Shown piece by piece: positions 34,531 through 44,273 of a stretch of DNA of 64,000 nt; the first letter of the stretch is position 1, and each line of letters starts with the position of its first letter. The notes below the pieces were generated by a model, which worked only from the letters and a program-made list of their open reading frames with translations, made no database searches and had not been told where the DNA came from. The position numbers and the translations under genes were made by a program. Source of the stretch: Synechococcus sp. A18-25c (GTDB lineage: Bacteria; Cyanobacteriota; Cyanobacteriia; PCC-6307; Cyanobiaceae); assembly GCF_014280035.1 (NCBI RefSeq), contig NZ_CP047957.1:2447361-2511360 (forward strand), given 5' to 3'.

Positions 34531-36150
34531 GTGCCGGAACCGGGCGCCCTGCGCACGGTGCTGGCTTTTCCCAGCACCTACACCGTCGGCATCACCAGCC
34601 TCGGCTACCAGATCGTGTGGGCCACCCTGGCCATGCGGTCTGACCTAGACGTGCGTCGCCTGTTCACCGACCAGGGCGATCCACAACACCGCCGCTGTGA
34701 GCTGTTCGGTCTCTCCTTGAGCTGGGAGCTCGATGGGCCCGTGCTTCTGGATCTTCTGGAACAGCAAAGGATTCCTATCTGGAGTGATCAACGATCGGAT
34801 GATGACCCAATCGTGTTCGGAGGTGGGCCTGTGCTCACCGCCAATCCCGAACCACTCGCCCCCTTTTTTGATGTGGTGCTGCTGGGAGACGGCGAAGACC
34901 TGCTGCCAGCCTTCATCGATGCCTTGCAGGAGGTCCGAGGCGAACCGCGTGCTGCGCGTCTGCGTCATCTGGCTCAAGTCCCCGGCATTTACGTGCCCTC
35001 GCTCTATGCACCCAGCTACGACAGCGATGGAGAGCTGCTGAGCATTGATCCGATCGAGACCGGACTGCCGGCCACCATCAGCAAACAAACCTGGCGAGGC
35101 AACAGCCTCAGTCATTCCACGGTGATCACGCCGGAATCGGCCTGGCCCGACATTCACATGGTCGAAGTGGTGCGCAGCTGCCCAGAACTGTGCCGGTTCT
35201 GTCTGGCGAGTTATCTAACGCTGCCCTTCCGCAAGCCGTCGCTCGACGATGGGCTAATCCCAGCGGTGGAAACAGGACTTTCAGCAACCCGCAGATTGGG
35301 CTTACTCGGCGCATCCGTCACCCAGCATCCCCAGTTCACTGACCTGCTCTCTTGGCTCGGGCAGGACCGCTTTGACGATGTGCGCGTCAGTGTCAGCTCC
35401 GTCCGAGCGGCAACCGTGACTCCAGAGCTGGCCAGCGGGCTGGCCAACCGAGGCAGCAAATCTCTAACGATCGCGATCGAAAGCGGCAGCGAACGGATGC
35501 GCGAGGTGGTGAACAAGAAGCTCAGCAATGAAGAGATTCATGCGGCTGCACGCCATGCCAAGCAAGGAGGACTGAAGGCCCTGAAGCTCTATGGCATGGT
35601 CGGGCTGCCCAGCGAACAGGACGACGACGTTGAATCCACAGCGGATCTGCTGCTTCAGCTCAAACAAACAACTCCTGGCCTTCGCTTGACCTTGGGGGTC
35701 AGCACCTTTGTTCCCAAGGCCCAGACCCCGTTTCAATGGCAGGGCGTTAGACCGGAAGCGGAGAAACGCCTCAAACGATTGGCCAAGCGGCTGAAGCCCA
35801 AGGGGATCGATCTGAGGCCAGAAAGCTACGGCTGGAGTGTGATCCAGGCGCTGATCTCACGCAGCGACCGACGCCTGGCATCGGTGATCGTTGCCGTGCG
35901 CGGATCACAGGAAAGCCTGGGTGGCTGGAAAAAGGCCTACCGCAGCGCGCGGTCCGGAGACCTACCGGCGGCCGTCAGCGCCGGGGTTGACCTGCCGCTG
36001 CCTCCCCCCTGGGACGAGGTGATTCATCAACGCTGGAACGACTCCACCGTGCTGCCCTGGGATCACCTCAATGGCCCGCTGGGCCGCACAACGCTCCTCA
36101 AACATCAGGAGCAAGCGTTGTCGTTGACTGATCCGGGCGGTCTGGACTGA
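34531..36150 (+). CDS. B12-binding-type radical SAM protein
   Basis: 539 residues from a GTG; the frame is open further upstream into clcA, so the true start is uncertain. The N-terminal part has the layout of a cobalamin-binding Rossmann domain (VFGGGPVLTANPEPLA). The radical SAM cluster motif is CPELCRFC (around residue 217), and ESGSERMREVVNKKL is typical of the YgiQ/B12-SAM group. Substrate unknown. The 3' end overlaps the convergent O-antigen-ligase-like gene by 53 bp. Confidence 0.82.
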   Translation: MPEPGALRTVLAFPSTYTVGITSLGYQIVWATLAMRSDLDVRRLFTDQGDPQHRRCELFGLSLSWELDGPVLLDLLEQQRIPIWSDQRSDDDPIVFGGGPVLTANPEPLAPFFDVVLLGDGEDLLPAFIDALQEVRGEPRAARLRHLAQVPGIYVPSLYAPSYDSDGELLSIDPIETGLPATISKQTWRGNSLSHSTVITPESAWPDIHMVEVVRSCPELCRFCLASYLTLPFRKPSLDDGLIPAVETGLSATRRLGLLGASVTQHPQFTDLLSWLGQDRFDDVRVSVSSVRAATVTPELASGLANRGSKSLTIAIESGSERMREVVNKKLSNEEIHAAARHAKQGGLKALKLYGMVGLPSEQDDDVESTADLLLQLKQTTPGLRLTLGVSTFVPKAQTPFQWQGVRPEAEKRLKRLAKRLKPKGIDLRPESYGWSVIQALISRSDRRLASVIVAVRGSQESLGGWKKAYRSARSGDLPAAVSAGVDLPLPPPWDEVIHQRWNDSTVLPWDHLNGPLGRTTLLKHQEQALSLTDPGGLD

Positions 36151-37381
36151 ACGAGGCACGCAAACCCGCGAGCAAGATCCAGCCAGCGATGTTCAATCGG
36201 CTGTCAAAAAACGGCAGATCCGTACCGTGCAAAACCAGCAAGATCAGCAGTGCTGCCCACCAGGCACGATCGAACAAGCCTGAAAGGCCACGGCGCAGGC
36301 TCACCACCATCAACACCAGCACCAGGCCAATCACCAGGCTGGCTGCGGGCAGACCATGGCTAGTGGCGAGTTCGAGCGGCAGGTTATGAGCATGGCCATG
36401 CCACTGTCCGGTGCGCAGGGGATAAATGATCGAAAACGCCGCAGCTCCCCAACCGAGCCAGGGGCGTTCAGAGATCAACTGAAGCGCCACGGTCCACTGG
36501 CTGATGCGCGTAGAGGCCAGAACCCGCTCACCGGCGTACTGGCTGTCGTTCAAGCGGGCCCAGAGAGCATCCGGCACCACCTGCCGAGCTGGGTCCTGAA
36601 GAAAGGCCGGCATGCCTGGGAGCACGGAAACCACAACCGGCAGGAGCGCCAAAGCCAAAAGCGGGACCAACCAGGGCCAACTGGGCGGGCCCAGCACCAC
36701 CGGGACAGCCAGCACAAGCGCACCCCAGCCATTCCGTGATTCGGTAAGCACCAGACCCACCACTAAGGCGATGGCCAGAACGAGCACGACAAGACGCTGT
36801 CGCTGCTTCAGACCTGGCTGAACCAGAGCCGCCAGGGCCAGAGGCCAGACCATCGCCAACCAGGCTGAAGCGATGTTGGCGTAATCGAAGAGACCCGAGA
36901 GTCGTCCTTCCGGCTTCCCACCGGGTTCCACAAACCAAACGATGAGGCCACCCAGCAATTCCCAGGGGCCTGCCCAGCCCCACCAAAGCTGACCCAAGCC
37001 AGTGGTCAACACCGGAACGGTGCCGGCCACAAGCCAGAGACTGCAACGACGCCGGGCAGTTGTGCTGATCACGTAGGGCTGAAACCCCCAAAACCCCCAG
37101 AAGAAGGGAAGCCAATTGGCCAACCCAGCCCAGGCAAGGCCCTGAGCTTCGGCCAGAAAGCAACCGAACGCCATCAGAACTCCCGCCACGATTAACGGGA
37201 AATTCCAGGGATCTCGCCAGAAAGCACGCTCCCGGCCGACACTGCCGAACAGCAGGGCGGGGAACAGAAACAGGGCTCCCAGCAGAGCCGTGGATGGCAG
37301 CAGAAACAACCCCAGCTGGAAGCAGCGCCATCCCAGTGGAGATGCGGTCATGGGACGACCACGATCAAGCCAGCTCATCAT
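36098..37381 (-). CDS. O-antigen ligase/polymerase-like membrane protein
   Basis: 427 residues with about ten hydrophobic segments. The Wzy/WaaL-type periplasmic loop is seen with GERVLASTRISQWTVALQ and RPWLGWGAAAFSIIYP, then GHAHNLPLELATSHGLPA, the conserved His region. It probably joins or polymerises surface polysaccharide. The ATG overlaps the purU stop; a second ATG directly follows. It overlaps the radical SAM gene by 53 bp at the 3' ends. Confidence 0.8.
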   Translation of the reverse strand: MMSWLDRGRPMTASPLGWRCFQLGLFLLPSTALLGALFLFPALLFGSVGRERAFWRDPWNFPLIVAGVLMAFGCFLAEAQGLAWAGLANWLPFFWGFWGFQPYVISTTARRRCSLWLVAGTVPVLTTGLGQLWWGWAGPWELLGGLIVWFVEPGGKPEGRLSGLFDYANIASAWLAMVWPLALAALVQPGLKQRQRLVVLVLAIALVVGLVLTESRNGWGALVLAVPVVLGPPSWPWLVPLLALALLPVVVSVLPGMPAFLQDPARQVVPDALWARLNDSQYAGERVLASTRISQWTVALQLISERPWLGWGAAAFSIIYPLRTGQWHGHAHNLPLELATSHGLPAASLVIGLVLVLMVVSLRRGLSGLFDRAWWAALLILLVLHGTDLPFFDSRLNIAGWILLAGLRASFSPDRPDQSTTTLAPDV

Positions 37382-38232
37382 GCGAACACAGCCGTGCGAC
37401 CGCGGTAAACCATCACCTGGCGTCGCAGGTGAAGGCGGAGGGCACGGGCGAGAGCAAGACGTTCCGTGTCTCGACCCTTGCGAATCAGATCACCCACCTC
37501 ATCACGATGGCTGACATGAGCAATGGTCTGCTCAATGATCGGACCGTCATCGAGTTCTTCGGTGACGTAATGGGCTGTGGCACCGATCAGCTTGACCCCG
37601 CGTTCCCAGGCCCGGTGATAAGGCTGAGCTCCCTTGAATGCCGGCAAGAAGGAATGGTGGATGTTGATCACACCCGGAAAACGCTCCAGGAAGTTGCCAC
37701 TCAACACCTGCATGTATTTGGCGAGCACAGCCAGCTCCACACGATGCTCAGCTAACAACTTGAGAATGGTGGCTTCGGATTGTGCCTTGGTCTCGCGGGT
37801 GACCGGCACGTATTGAAAGGGAACCCCGAAGTCGTTGCAGCAGCTTTCCAGATCGGGATGATTGGCGATGACCAGCGGAACCTGCATCGGGAGCTCACCG
37901 CTGCGTGCCCTCCAAAGCAGATCCAGCAAGCAATGGTTCTGTTTGCTCACCAGGATGGCCACCCGCGGATGGTCATCGGAGAAGTGAAGCTGCGCTTCTC
38001 CCCCCAGGCGTTCTGCCAGGGACTGGACTGCAGGCCCAATGGCCTCCCGCGGCAGACCGAACCCCTCCAAACCCCATTCAATCCGGCTGAGAAACAAACC
38101 AGCGCCAGCATCCGTGTGATGGTCGGCGTGATGAATGTTGCCCCCATTGGCAGCCACCCAACCAGCGAGCTCACTGACGAGTGCCGGACGATCAGGGCAG
38201 ATCAGCTGCAGGATGACCGAAACGGAGGACAA
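37378..38232 (-). CDS. purU: Formyltetrahydrofolate deformylase PurU
   Basis: 284 residues. It hydrolyses 10-formyl-tetrahydrofolate to formate and tetrahydrofolate. An N-terminal ACT domain (ILQLICPDRPALVSELAGWV) senses one-carbon balance, and the C-terminal formyltransferase fold has VINIHHSFLPAFKGAQPYHR near residue 183. The start is a TTG; no ATG is available in frame nearby. The formate can feed PurT, encoded 12 kb away. The 248 bp between this gene and psbQ hold no convincing gene. Confidence 0.92.
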   Translation of the reverse strand: MSSVSVILQLICPDRPALVSELAGWVAANGGNIHHADHHTDAGAGLFLSRIEWGLEGFGLPREAIGPAVQSLAERLGGEAQLHFSDDHPRVAILVSKQNHCLLDLLWRARSGELPMQVPLVIANHPDLESCCNDFGVPFQYVPVTRETKAQSEATILKLLAEHRVELAVLAKYMQVLSGNFLERFPGVINIHHSFLPAFKGAQPYHRAWERGVKLIGATAHYVTEELDDGPIIEQTIAHVSHRDEVGDLIRKGRDTERLALARALRLHLRRQVMVYRGRTAVFA

Positions 38233-38480
38233 GGTCGGACAGGAATACAGCCTTAATTGTGCGCCTGGACGAACCCCAGCCTGGTCGTCAGGTCATGGCC
38301 GATGCAGGATTGGATCACCGCGCATGGCCGCTCGCGTTTGCACCGCGATGGGGGATGTCGGGACCCCAATCGTCCGCACCCTGACGTCAGCCATGGAAAC
38401 CTCACCACTGAGCGCCAACGTCCACTGGATCCCATCCACGGACGTCACGGTTAAAGTCGCGACGCTTCTTGTGATTTCCA

Positions 38481-38939
38481 ATGCTGAGCGCCCTGCGTCG
38501 CCTAGCCGCCTTCTGCCTCTGTCTGGCTTTGTGCTTCGGCCTGGCCTCCTGTGACGGCAGCGCCAAGGCCAAGACAGCCACGATTAGCCCTGATGACATG
38601 GCTGTGATCCGCCGTCAGGCCGAGGGATTCACCGAAGCCAAGGATCGTCTTCCCGAATTGGCGAAGCTGGTAAATCAGCGGGATTGGACCTTCACCCGCA
38701 ATCTGATTCACGGCCCGATGCAGGAAGTGGGACGGGAAATGCTTTATATCAACCAGCGCCTGCTTCCCCAGGATCGCGCTGCCGCTAACGACCTGGCCTC
38801 ATCTCTGAAAGAGGCCCTGGCTGATCTTGATGAAGCGGCACGTCTTCAGGACGGTGCAAGGCTGCAAAAGGCCTATGTGGCTGTAGCCACCGGCTTCTCC
38901 AATTACGAACAAGTGATCCCAGCGCAGGCCCTGAGCTGA
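38481..38939 (+). CDS. psbQ: PsbQ-like lipoprotein of photosystem II
   Basis: 152 residues. An N-terminal signal with lipobox LASC (Cys at residue 24) directs it to the thylakoid lumen as a lipoprotein. The rest is a four-helix domain (YINQRLLPQDRAAANDLASS) like cyanobacterial PsbQ (CyanoQ), which stabilises the water-oxidising side of photosystem II. Its TGA overlaps a CTG that seems to start the next gene. Confidence 0.85.
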   Translation: MLSALRRLAAFCLCLALCFGLASCDGSAKAKTATISPDDMAVIRRQAEGFTEAKDRLPELAKLVNQRDWTFTRNLIHGPMQEVGREMLYINQRLLPQDRAAANDLASSLKEALADLDEAARLQDGARLQKAYVAVATGFSNYEQVIPAQALS

Positions 38940-40039
38940 CTGCAACCGTTGCCGTCATCGGCGCCGGTGTTGTCGGCACTGGCAGCGCTTGGCACCTCGC
39001 TGAACGAGGGCATCAAGTCGTCATTGCAGATCCCTCGCTGGCCAATCCAATCCCCGAGTCGACCAGTGGCCGGGATCTGAACGGGACGACAGCCTCCTTG
39101 GGCGTGTTGATGGGCCATGCCTTCCGCCGATCCGGCGGCCGGGCCTGGAGACTCCGCCAACGCAGCATGGCCCTGTGGCCGAGCTGGTGCGAACGCCTCA
39201 ATCACCCCGAAACACCGCTGGAGCTGCAGACACCGCTTATCCAACTGGCAAGTCATGCAGACGAAGCCGCTCGCTTGCGACAACTCGCGGCATCCCGTCC
39301 AGAGTCGGGGCTCCAGTTTGTGGAGAACGACCGTCTGCCCCAGGCCAAACCCGACTGGCCTCAGCCGGGATATGGAGCAATGCGCTCCGAGCACGACGGG
39401 CGTGTGGATCCCCTGCCGCTGCTGAAGGCCCTCAGGCGTCGACTCGCTATCGCAGGGGTCGACCAGCTGACCACCTGCGTCGAGAGCCTTGAGCGCCTCA
39501 GCAGCGGCAGACATGGCTGGCAAATCCACAGCCAGGATGGCCACAGCCGCAAGGTTGACTTTGTTGTGATCTGCTCGGCACTGGGCAGCCAAGGGCTGCT
39601 GCAACCCCTCGGTCACGACCGTCCAATGGATGCCGTCCTCGGTCAGGTGCTCGACCTAGCCATCGACCGCACCCCCAACGCCTGGGCCTCATGGCCTGCG
39701 GTGCTCACCTGCGCTGGCATCAACCTGATTCGGCACAGCGGCAATCGCCTGTGGCTGGGGGCAACGCTGGAACCTGGAGACACTCTTGATCCATCAGCGG
39801 TCGAACTGATGCGCAGCCTGGAGGGCCTGGCACCGGAGTGGCTTCAAGAGGCGAAACTGATCGGTCAGTGGCACGGTTTGCGAGCACGTCCCAGAGATCG
39901 GCCGGCACCACTGCTGGAGACTCTGGAACCTGGCCTTTTGCTGGCTTCGGGGCATTACCGCAACGGTGTTTTACTCACACCTGCGACAGCAGAATGGATT
40001 GAAGAACAGATCGATAATTCAACGATAACCAGCCCTTAA
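38936..40039 (+). CDS. FAD-dependent oxidoreductase (DadA/glycine-oxidase type)
   Basis: About 367 residues. The dinucleotide-binding loop TVAVIGAGVVGTGSAWHLAE is encoded right after psbQ, so the gene must start at or before 38948. In this frame no ATG, GTG or TTG occurs between psbQ and the TTG at 39098, which lies after the loop. A CTG at 38936, overlapping the psbQ stop as CTGA, is the best candidate start. The C-terminal part (LLASGHYRNGVLLTPATAEW) is typical of amine/amino-acid oxidases of this family. The substrate is not known. Confidence 0.8.
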   Translation: MTATVAVIGAGVVGTGSAWHLAERGHQVVIADPSLANPIPESTSGRDLNGTTASLGVLMGHAFRRSGGRAWRLRQRSMALWPSWCERLNHPETPLELQTPLIQLASHADEAARLRQLAASRPESGLQFVENDRLPQAKPDWPQPGYGAMRSEHDGRVDPLPLLKALRRRLAIAGVDQLTTCVESLERLSSGRHGWQIHSQDGHSRKVDFVVICSALGSQGLLQPLGHDRPMDAVLGQVLDLAIDRTPNAWASWPAVLTCAGINLIRHSGNRLWLGATLEPGDTLDPSAVELMRSLEGLAPEWLQEAKLIGQWHGLRARPRDRPAPLLETLEPGLLLASGHYRNGVLLTPATAEWIEEQIDNSTITSP

Positions 40040-40114
40040 ATCTCAAGTGAAAGCCGCTGAAATAACGTTCGAGAGGAGCACAAATCCCGCTCCAAGGACT
40101 TCATACACGAGATC

Positions 40115-41116
40115 ATGCCTCGCTCCTTCAACGCCCGGGCACTGTCTGCAGCCGCTTGTCTGACGGCTGGCCTGACCCTGGCGGCCTGCTCATCCGGAAG
40201 TGATAGCGGCGATCAGGTTAAGGGCAACCTGTCGGCAGCAGGTGCTTCCTTCCCTGCAGCCATCTACCAGCGCTGGTTCCAGGATTTGTCATCCAAAGGA
40301 GTCAACGTGAACTATCAATCGGTGGGTTCCGGCGCAGGTGTGCGTCAGTTCACGGCTGGCACTGTGGATTTCGGCGCTTCCGACAAACCGATGAAGCCTG
40401 AGGCCATCGCCAAAGTGAGCCGCGGTGTGGTGCAGATTCCGATGACCGCTGGTGCCATCGCTGTGGCCTACAACAACCCTTCTTGCAAGCTCGAGCTCAC
40501 CCAAGATCAACTGGCTGCCATCTTCCTGGGCAAGATCACCAACTACAGCGAACTCGGCTGCGACGACAAGAAGATCAACGTGGTGCACCGCTCCGACGGC
40601 TCCGGCACCACCTTCAACTTCACCAATCACCTTTCGGCGATCAGCCCCGAGTGGAAAGCAAACGTGGGTGCTGACAAGTCGGTGAAATGGCCCACCGGCG
40701 TCGGTGCCAAGGGCAATGAAGGTGTCTCTGCTCAGCTCAACCAGATTGACGGCGGAATTGGCTACGTGGAGCTGGCCTACGTGAAAGGCGACCTCCAAGC
40801 AGCAGCTCTGCAAAACGCATCCGGTGCCAAGGTGATGCCCACCAATGCCACCGCTAGCGAAGCACTGGGCTCAATCGATCTCGGTCCCGACCTGATCGGC
40901 AGCAACCCCAATCCCGAAGGTGGATACCCGATCGTCACCTTCACCTGGGTGCTTGCCTACGAAACCGGCAACGACAACAACACCCCGGTTCTGAAGAAGA
41001 CGTTCGAGTACATGCTCTCGGACGAGGCACAGTCGAAAGCTCCTGAACTGGGCTACGTCTCACTTCCGCCTGAAGTGGTCACCCAGGCCAAGGCTGCTGC
41101 TAACTCGATTAACTGA
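40115..41116 (+). CDS. pstS: Phosphate ABC transporter, periplasmic binding lipoprotein PstS
   Basis: 333 residues. The signal sequence ends in a lipobox (LAACSSGS, Cys near residue 25). Phosphate-binding blocks are SAAGASFPAAIYQRWFQD near residue 42, SVGSGAGVRQF near 71, and HRSDGSGTTFNFTNHLS near 159. It captures phosphate for a PstCAB permease not in this window. I could not find a convincing Pho box in the 75 bp upstream. A strong terminator follows, so it is probably monocistronic. Confidence 0.95.
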   Translation: MPRSFNARALSAAACLTAGLTLAACSSGSDSGDQVKGNLSAAGASFPAAIYQRWFQDLSSKGVNVNYQSVGSGAGVRQFTAGTVDFGASDKPMKPEAIAKVSRGVVQIPMTAGAIAVAYNNPSCKLELTQDQLAAIFLGKITNYSELGCDDKKINVVHRSDGSGTTFNFTNHLSAISPEWKANVGADKSVKWPTGVGAKGNEGVSAQLNQIDGGIGYVELAYVKGDLQAAALQNASGAKVMPTNATASEALGSIDLGPDLIGSNPNPEGGYPIVTFTWVLAYETGNDNNTPVLKKTFEYMLSDEAQSKAPELGYVSLPPEVVTQAKAAANSIN

Positions 41117-41150
41117 GGTCCCTCGGCTCCTACACCACGCAGCAATCAAG

Positions 41151-41177
41151 AGGGGGGCTCATGCCCCCCTTTTTTTT
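41151..41177 (+). terminator. Strong terminator after pstS
   Basis: Stem AGGGGGGC (41151-41158) / GCCCCCCT (41163-41170), loop TCAT, followed by a run of T to 41177. Confidence 0.92.
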
Positions 41178-41213
41178 GGCCATCACGGATCCATCGTTGA
41201 AAGGATCAACAAC

Positions 41214-41242
41214 AAAAATCCCCGCCTGACGAACAGGCGGGG
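41214..41242 (-). terminator. Terminator of dnaK (minus strand)
   Basis: Stem CCCCGCCTG (41220-41228) / CAGGCGGGG (41234-41242) with loop ACGAA. On the minus strand it is followed by ATTTTTG. It lies 46 bp after the dnaK stop. Confidence 0.9.
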
Positions 41243-41287
41243 AAGCGAATCATTAATGGGACACCCTCGAGAGGTGTCAACCCTTGA

Positions 41288-43192
41288 TCACTTGGATTCA
41301 GTGAATTCGGCGTCGATCACATCATCACCGGCAGAACCACCAGCAGCCCCAGCTGCGGCATCGGCACCCGGAGCCGCAGCAGCCTCAGCTCCGGCCTGCT
41401 GATACACCGAGGCACCAACGGTGTAGAGCTCCTGCTGCAGTTCTTCCAGCAGGGTCTTCATGGCGTCGTAGTCCTCCTTCTCGGTGGCTTCTTTGAGCTT
41501 GGTGCGCTTCTCATCAACCTTGGCCTTGGCGTCAGCCTCCACCTTGTCGCCGAGCTCATCCATCTGCTTTTCAGCCTGATAAACGAGGGTCTCAGCCTGG
41601 TTCTTGAGGTCAATTTTTTCGCGCTTCTCCTTATCAGCGCTGGCGTTGGCCTCGGCGTCCTTGACCATGGACTCCACTTCGGAATCACTGAGCGTGGAGG
41701 CACCAGTGATCGAGATGGACTGTTCCTTGCCGCTGCCCTTGTCCTTGGCGGTCACGCTGAGAATTCCGTTGGCATCGATGTCGAAGGTCACCTCGATCTG
41801 AGGCACACCCCGAGGAGCAGCAGGGATGCCATCCAGGCGGAAGGTTCCAAGGCTCTTGTTGTCGGATGCCATCTCGCGCTCACCCTGAAGCACGTGGATC
41901 TCCACGTTGGTCTGGCCATCCACAGCCGTGGAATAGGTCTCGGATTTCTTGGTGGGAACCGTGGTGTTCCGGGTGATCATCTTGGTCATCACGCCGCCGA
42001 GGGTTTCCACACCCAGAGAAAGCGGAGTGACGTCAAGCAGAAGGATGTCCTTCACTTCACCGGCCAATACACCGCCCTGAATGGCAGCACCCACTGCCAC
42101 CACCTCGTCAGGATTGACAGTTTGGTTGGGATCCTTACCGGTGGTGCGCTTCACCAGCTCGAGCACGGCCGGGATGCGGGTGGAACCACCCACCATCACG
42201 ATCTCGTCGAGCTCGCTGGAAGACAGCTTGGCGTCCTTGAGCGCCTGCTCCACCGGGATACGGCAGCGATCAATCAAGTTGGAGGCAAGCTCCTCGAATT
42301 TGGCCCGGGTGAGGGTGAGATCCAGGTGCTTGGGACCTTCCGGCGTAGCCGTAATGAACGGCAGGTTGATCTCGCTTTGAGTGGCGTTGGAGAGCTCGAT
42401 CTTGGCTTTTTCAGCCGCTTCAGTGAGTCGCTGCAGAGCTTGCTTGTCCTGGCGCAGGTCAATGCCTTCATTGGACTTGAAGCTGTCAGCGAGGTGGTCA
42501 ACGATCACCTTGTCGAAATCGTCACCACCCAGATGGGTATCACCGGAGGTGGACAGCACCTCAAACACACCATCGCCCACCTCCAAAACGGAGACGTCGA
42601 AGGTGCCGCCGCCCAGGTCAAAAACAAGGATGCGCTCGTTGCTCTTCTTGTCGAGGCCGTAAGCCAGAGCCGCAGCAGTGGGCTCGTTGATGATGCGCAG
42701 CACTTCTAGGCCGGCGATCTTGCCAGCGTCCTTGGTGGCCTGACGCTGGGAGTCGTTGAAATAGGCGGGAACCGTGATCACCGCCTGCGTGACGGATTCG
42801 CCCAGATACTTACCGGCATCTTCCGCCAGCTTGCGCAGAACCTGCGCAGACACCTCCTCGGGAGCGAACTGCTTCTCAAGAACAGGACACTTGACCTTCA
42901 CGTTGGAGCCAGCCTTCTCGACCGTGTAGCTCACCTCTTTCGACTCTTCATTCACCTCGTCGACACGACGACCAATGAAGCGTTTGACGGAATAGAAGGT
43001 GTTGTCAGGGTTCATGACCGCCTGACGCTTGGCGATCTGACCCACCAGCTGATCCTGGTTCTTGGTGTAAGCCACCACCGAGGGCGTGGTGCGGAAGCCC
43101 TCGGCATTGGCGATCACGGTGGGCTTACCGCCCTCCATCACCGACACACAGCTGTTGGTGGTTCCGAGATCGATGCCGACAACCTTGCCCAT
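41288..43192 (-). CDS. dnaK: Chaperone DnaK (Hsp70)
   Basis: 634 residues. ATPase domain signatures: [19 protein letters not shown] at the start, [19 protein letters not shown] near residue 194, and [17 protein letters not shown] near 334. The substrate-binding domain follows ([17 protein letters not shown]), with a C-terminal Ala/Gly-rich tail ending [12 protein letters not shown], which is typical of bacterial DnaK. Cyanobacteria have several paralogues; the intact conserved tail suggests the main, DnaK2-like one, as inference. Divergent from aroE; no grpE or dnaJ is adjacent. Confidence 0.93.
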   Translation of the reverse strand: MGKVVGIDLGTTNSCVSVMEGGKPTVIANAEGFRTTPSVVAYTKNQDQLVGQIAKRQAVMNPDNTFYSVKRFIGRRVDEVNEESKEVSYTVEKAGSNVKVKCPVLEKQFAPEEVSAQVLRKLAEDAGKYLGESVTQAVITVPAYFNDSQRQATKDAGKIAGLEVLRIINEPTAAALAYGLDKKSNERILVFDLGGGTFDVSVLEVGDGVFEVLSTSGDTHLGGDDFDKVIVDHLADSFKSNEGIDLRQDKQALQRLTEAAEKAKIELSNATQSEINLPFITATPEGPKHLDLTLTRAKFEELASNLIDRCRIPVEQALKDAKLSSSELDEIVMVGGSTRIPAVLELVKRTTGKDPNQTVNPDEVVAVGAAIQGGVLAGEVKDILLLDVTPLSLGVETLGGVMTKMITRNTTVPTKKSETYSTAVDGQTNVEIHVLQGEREMASDNKSLGTFRLDGIPAAPRGVPQIEVTFDIDANGILSVTAKDKGSGKEQSISITGASTLSDSEVESMVKDAEANASADKEKREKIDLKNQAETLVYQAEKQMDELGDKVEADAKAKVDEKRTKLKEATEKEDYDAMKTLLEELQQELYTVGASVYQQAGAEAAAAPGADAAAGAAGGSAGDDVIDAEFTESK

Positions 43193-43327
43193 CGGTGCCT
43201 CCTGACTCCGCGAATTGACTGATTAGATCCTTTGCATGATCGGTAGTCGGCTGGCCTTCAGGCGAGGTGTGGTTCCCGAACAGTCCGGCGACACAGCAGG
43301 CTGGAAGGCAGGTTCACAGGCAACGCA

Positions 43328-44221
43328 ATGATCAGCGGAACCACAGGACTGGTCGGTCTGCTGGGACAGCCGGTGAGTCACTCCCTTTCACCGGTGATGC
43401 ACAACGCGGCCCTAGAGGCCATGGCAATGGATTGGCGCTATTTGGCTCTGCCATGCCATGGCGCTGACCTGGGACGCGTGCTCGACGGACTTCAAGCCGT
43501 GGGCTGCCACGGGCTGAATGTGACCATCCCCCACAAACAAGCCGTGGCATCGCACTGCCAGGAGCTCAGCCCATTGGCAGCGCGCCTAGGAGCGGTCAAC
43601 ACACTGACCCCCCTGAGCGGCAATGGCTGGCATGGTCACAACACAGATGCCGAGGGATTTCTTGCCCCACTGCTCGACCAAGCCGACGCCTGGACAGGCT
43701 GCGACGCGATCGTGATGGGCTGTGGTGGCAGCGCTCGGGCCGTCGTGGCCGGTCTTCAACAACTGCCGCTAGCGACCATCTATGTGGCGGGCCGTCGACC
43801 CGACGCCTTGGAACAGTTCCTGGAGGATCTGGAAGAAGGAAGCAACGGCAGCGTGTCCCTCCATGGCATCCCCCTCGAAACCCAACGCCTGGCCGCACAG
43901 CTGAGCGGATCGAAGCTGGTGGTGAACACCACGCCGGTGGGCATGCAGGGACACGGCGACAGCAATGCCATGCCTGTGGATGCTGATCTCTGGAACAAAT
44001 TGGAACCGACCACGACCCTTTACGACCTGATCTACACACCGCGACCGACCCCATGGCTGCAGAGGGGACAGCAACGTGGATGTCAGACCATCGATGGCTT
44101 GGAAATGCTGGTGCAGCAGGGTGCGGCATCACTGCGCCGATGGTCGGGACGCCATGACGTCCCGACGTCGGTGATGCGCGAGGCTGCACTCGAACGCCTT
44201 AAAGCAAATCCCGCCGGCTGA
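43328..44221 (+). CDS. aroE: Shikimate dehydrogenase AroE
   Basis: 297 residues. It reduces 3-dehydroshikimate with NADPH. Shikimate-binding block GQPVSHSLSPVMHNAALEA near residue 16, catalytic Lys in NVTIPHKQAVASH near 63, and NTDAEGFLAPLLD near 102. NADP loop GCGGSARAVVAGL near 130, and DLIYTPRPTPWLQRG near 234. It starts 136 bp from the divergent dnaK, and is followed 52 bp later by the Tic20-like gene. Confidence 0.93.
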   Translation: MISGTTGLVGLLGQPVSHSLSPVMHNAALEAMAMDWRYLALPCHGADLGRVLDGLQAVGCHGLNVTIPHKQAVASHCQELSPLAARLGAVNTLTPLSGNGWHGHNTDAEGFLAPLLDQADAWTGCDAIVMGCGGSARAVVAGLQQLPLATIYVAGRRPDALEQFLEDLEEGSNGSVSLHGIPLETQRLAAQLSGSKLVVNTTPVGMQGHGDSNAMPVDADLWNKLEPTTTLYDLIYTPRPTPWLQRGQQRGCQTIDGLEMLVQQGAASLRRWSGRHDVPTSVMREAALERLKANPAG

Positions 44222-44273
44222 CAGCACCGACTGGATCCACAAGCCCTACGCTCTGGCCAAGCGCGACCCTGCA

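Noticed and set aside
38233..38480. Several short frames between purU and psbQ
   Set aside because: They overlap one another on both strands, carry no recognisable motif and have no start signal; treated as non-coding.
40040..40114. Search for a Pho box before pstS
   Set aside because: No CTTAAC-type direct repeats are visible in the 75 bp, so phosphate control could not be supported from sequence.
41894..42709. Long open frame (271 codons) on the plus strand opposite dnaK
   Set aside because: It is antisense to a highly conserved gene, with a His/Leu-rich composition typical of shadows in high-GC DNA.
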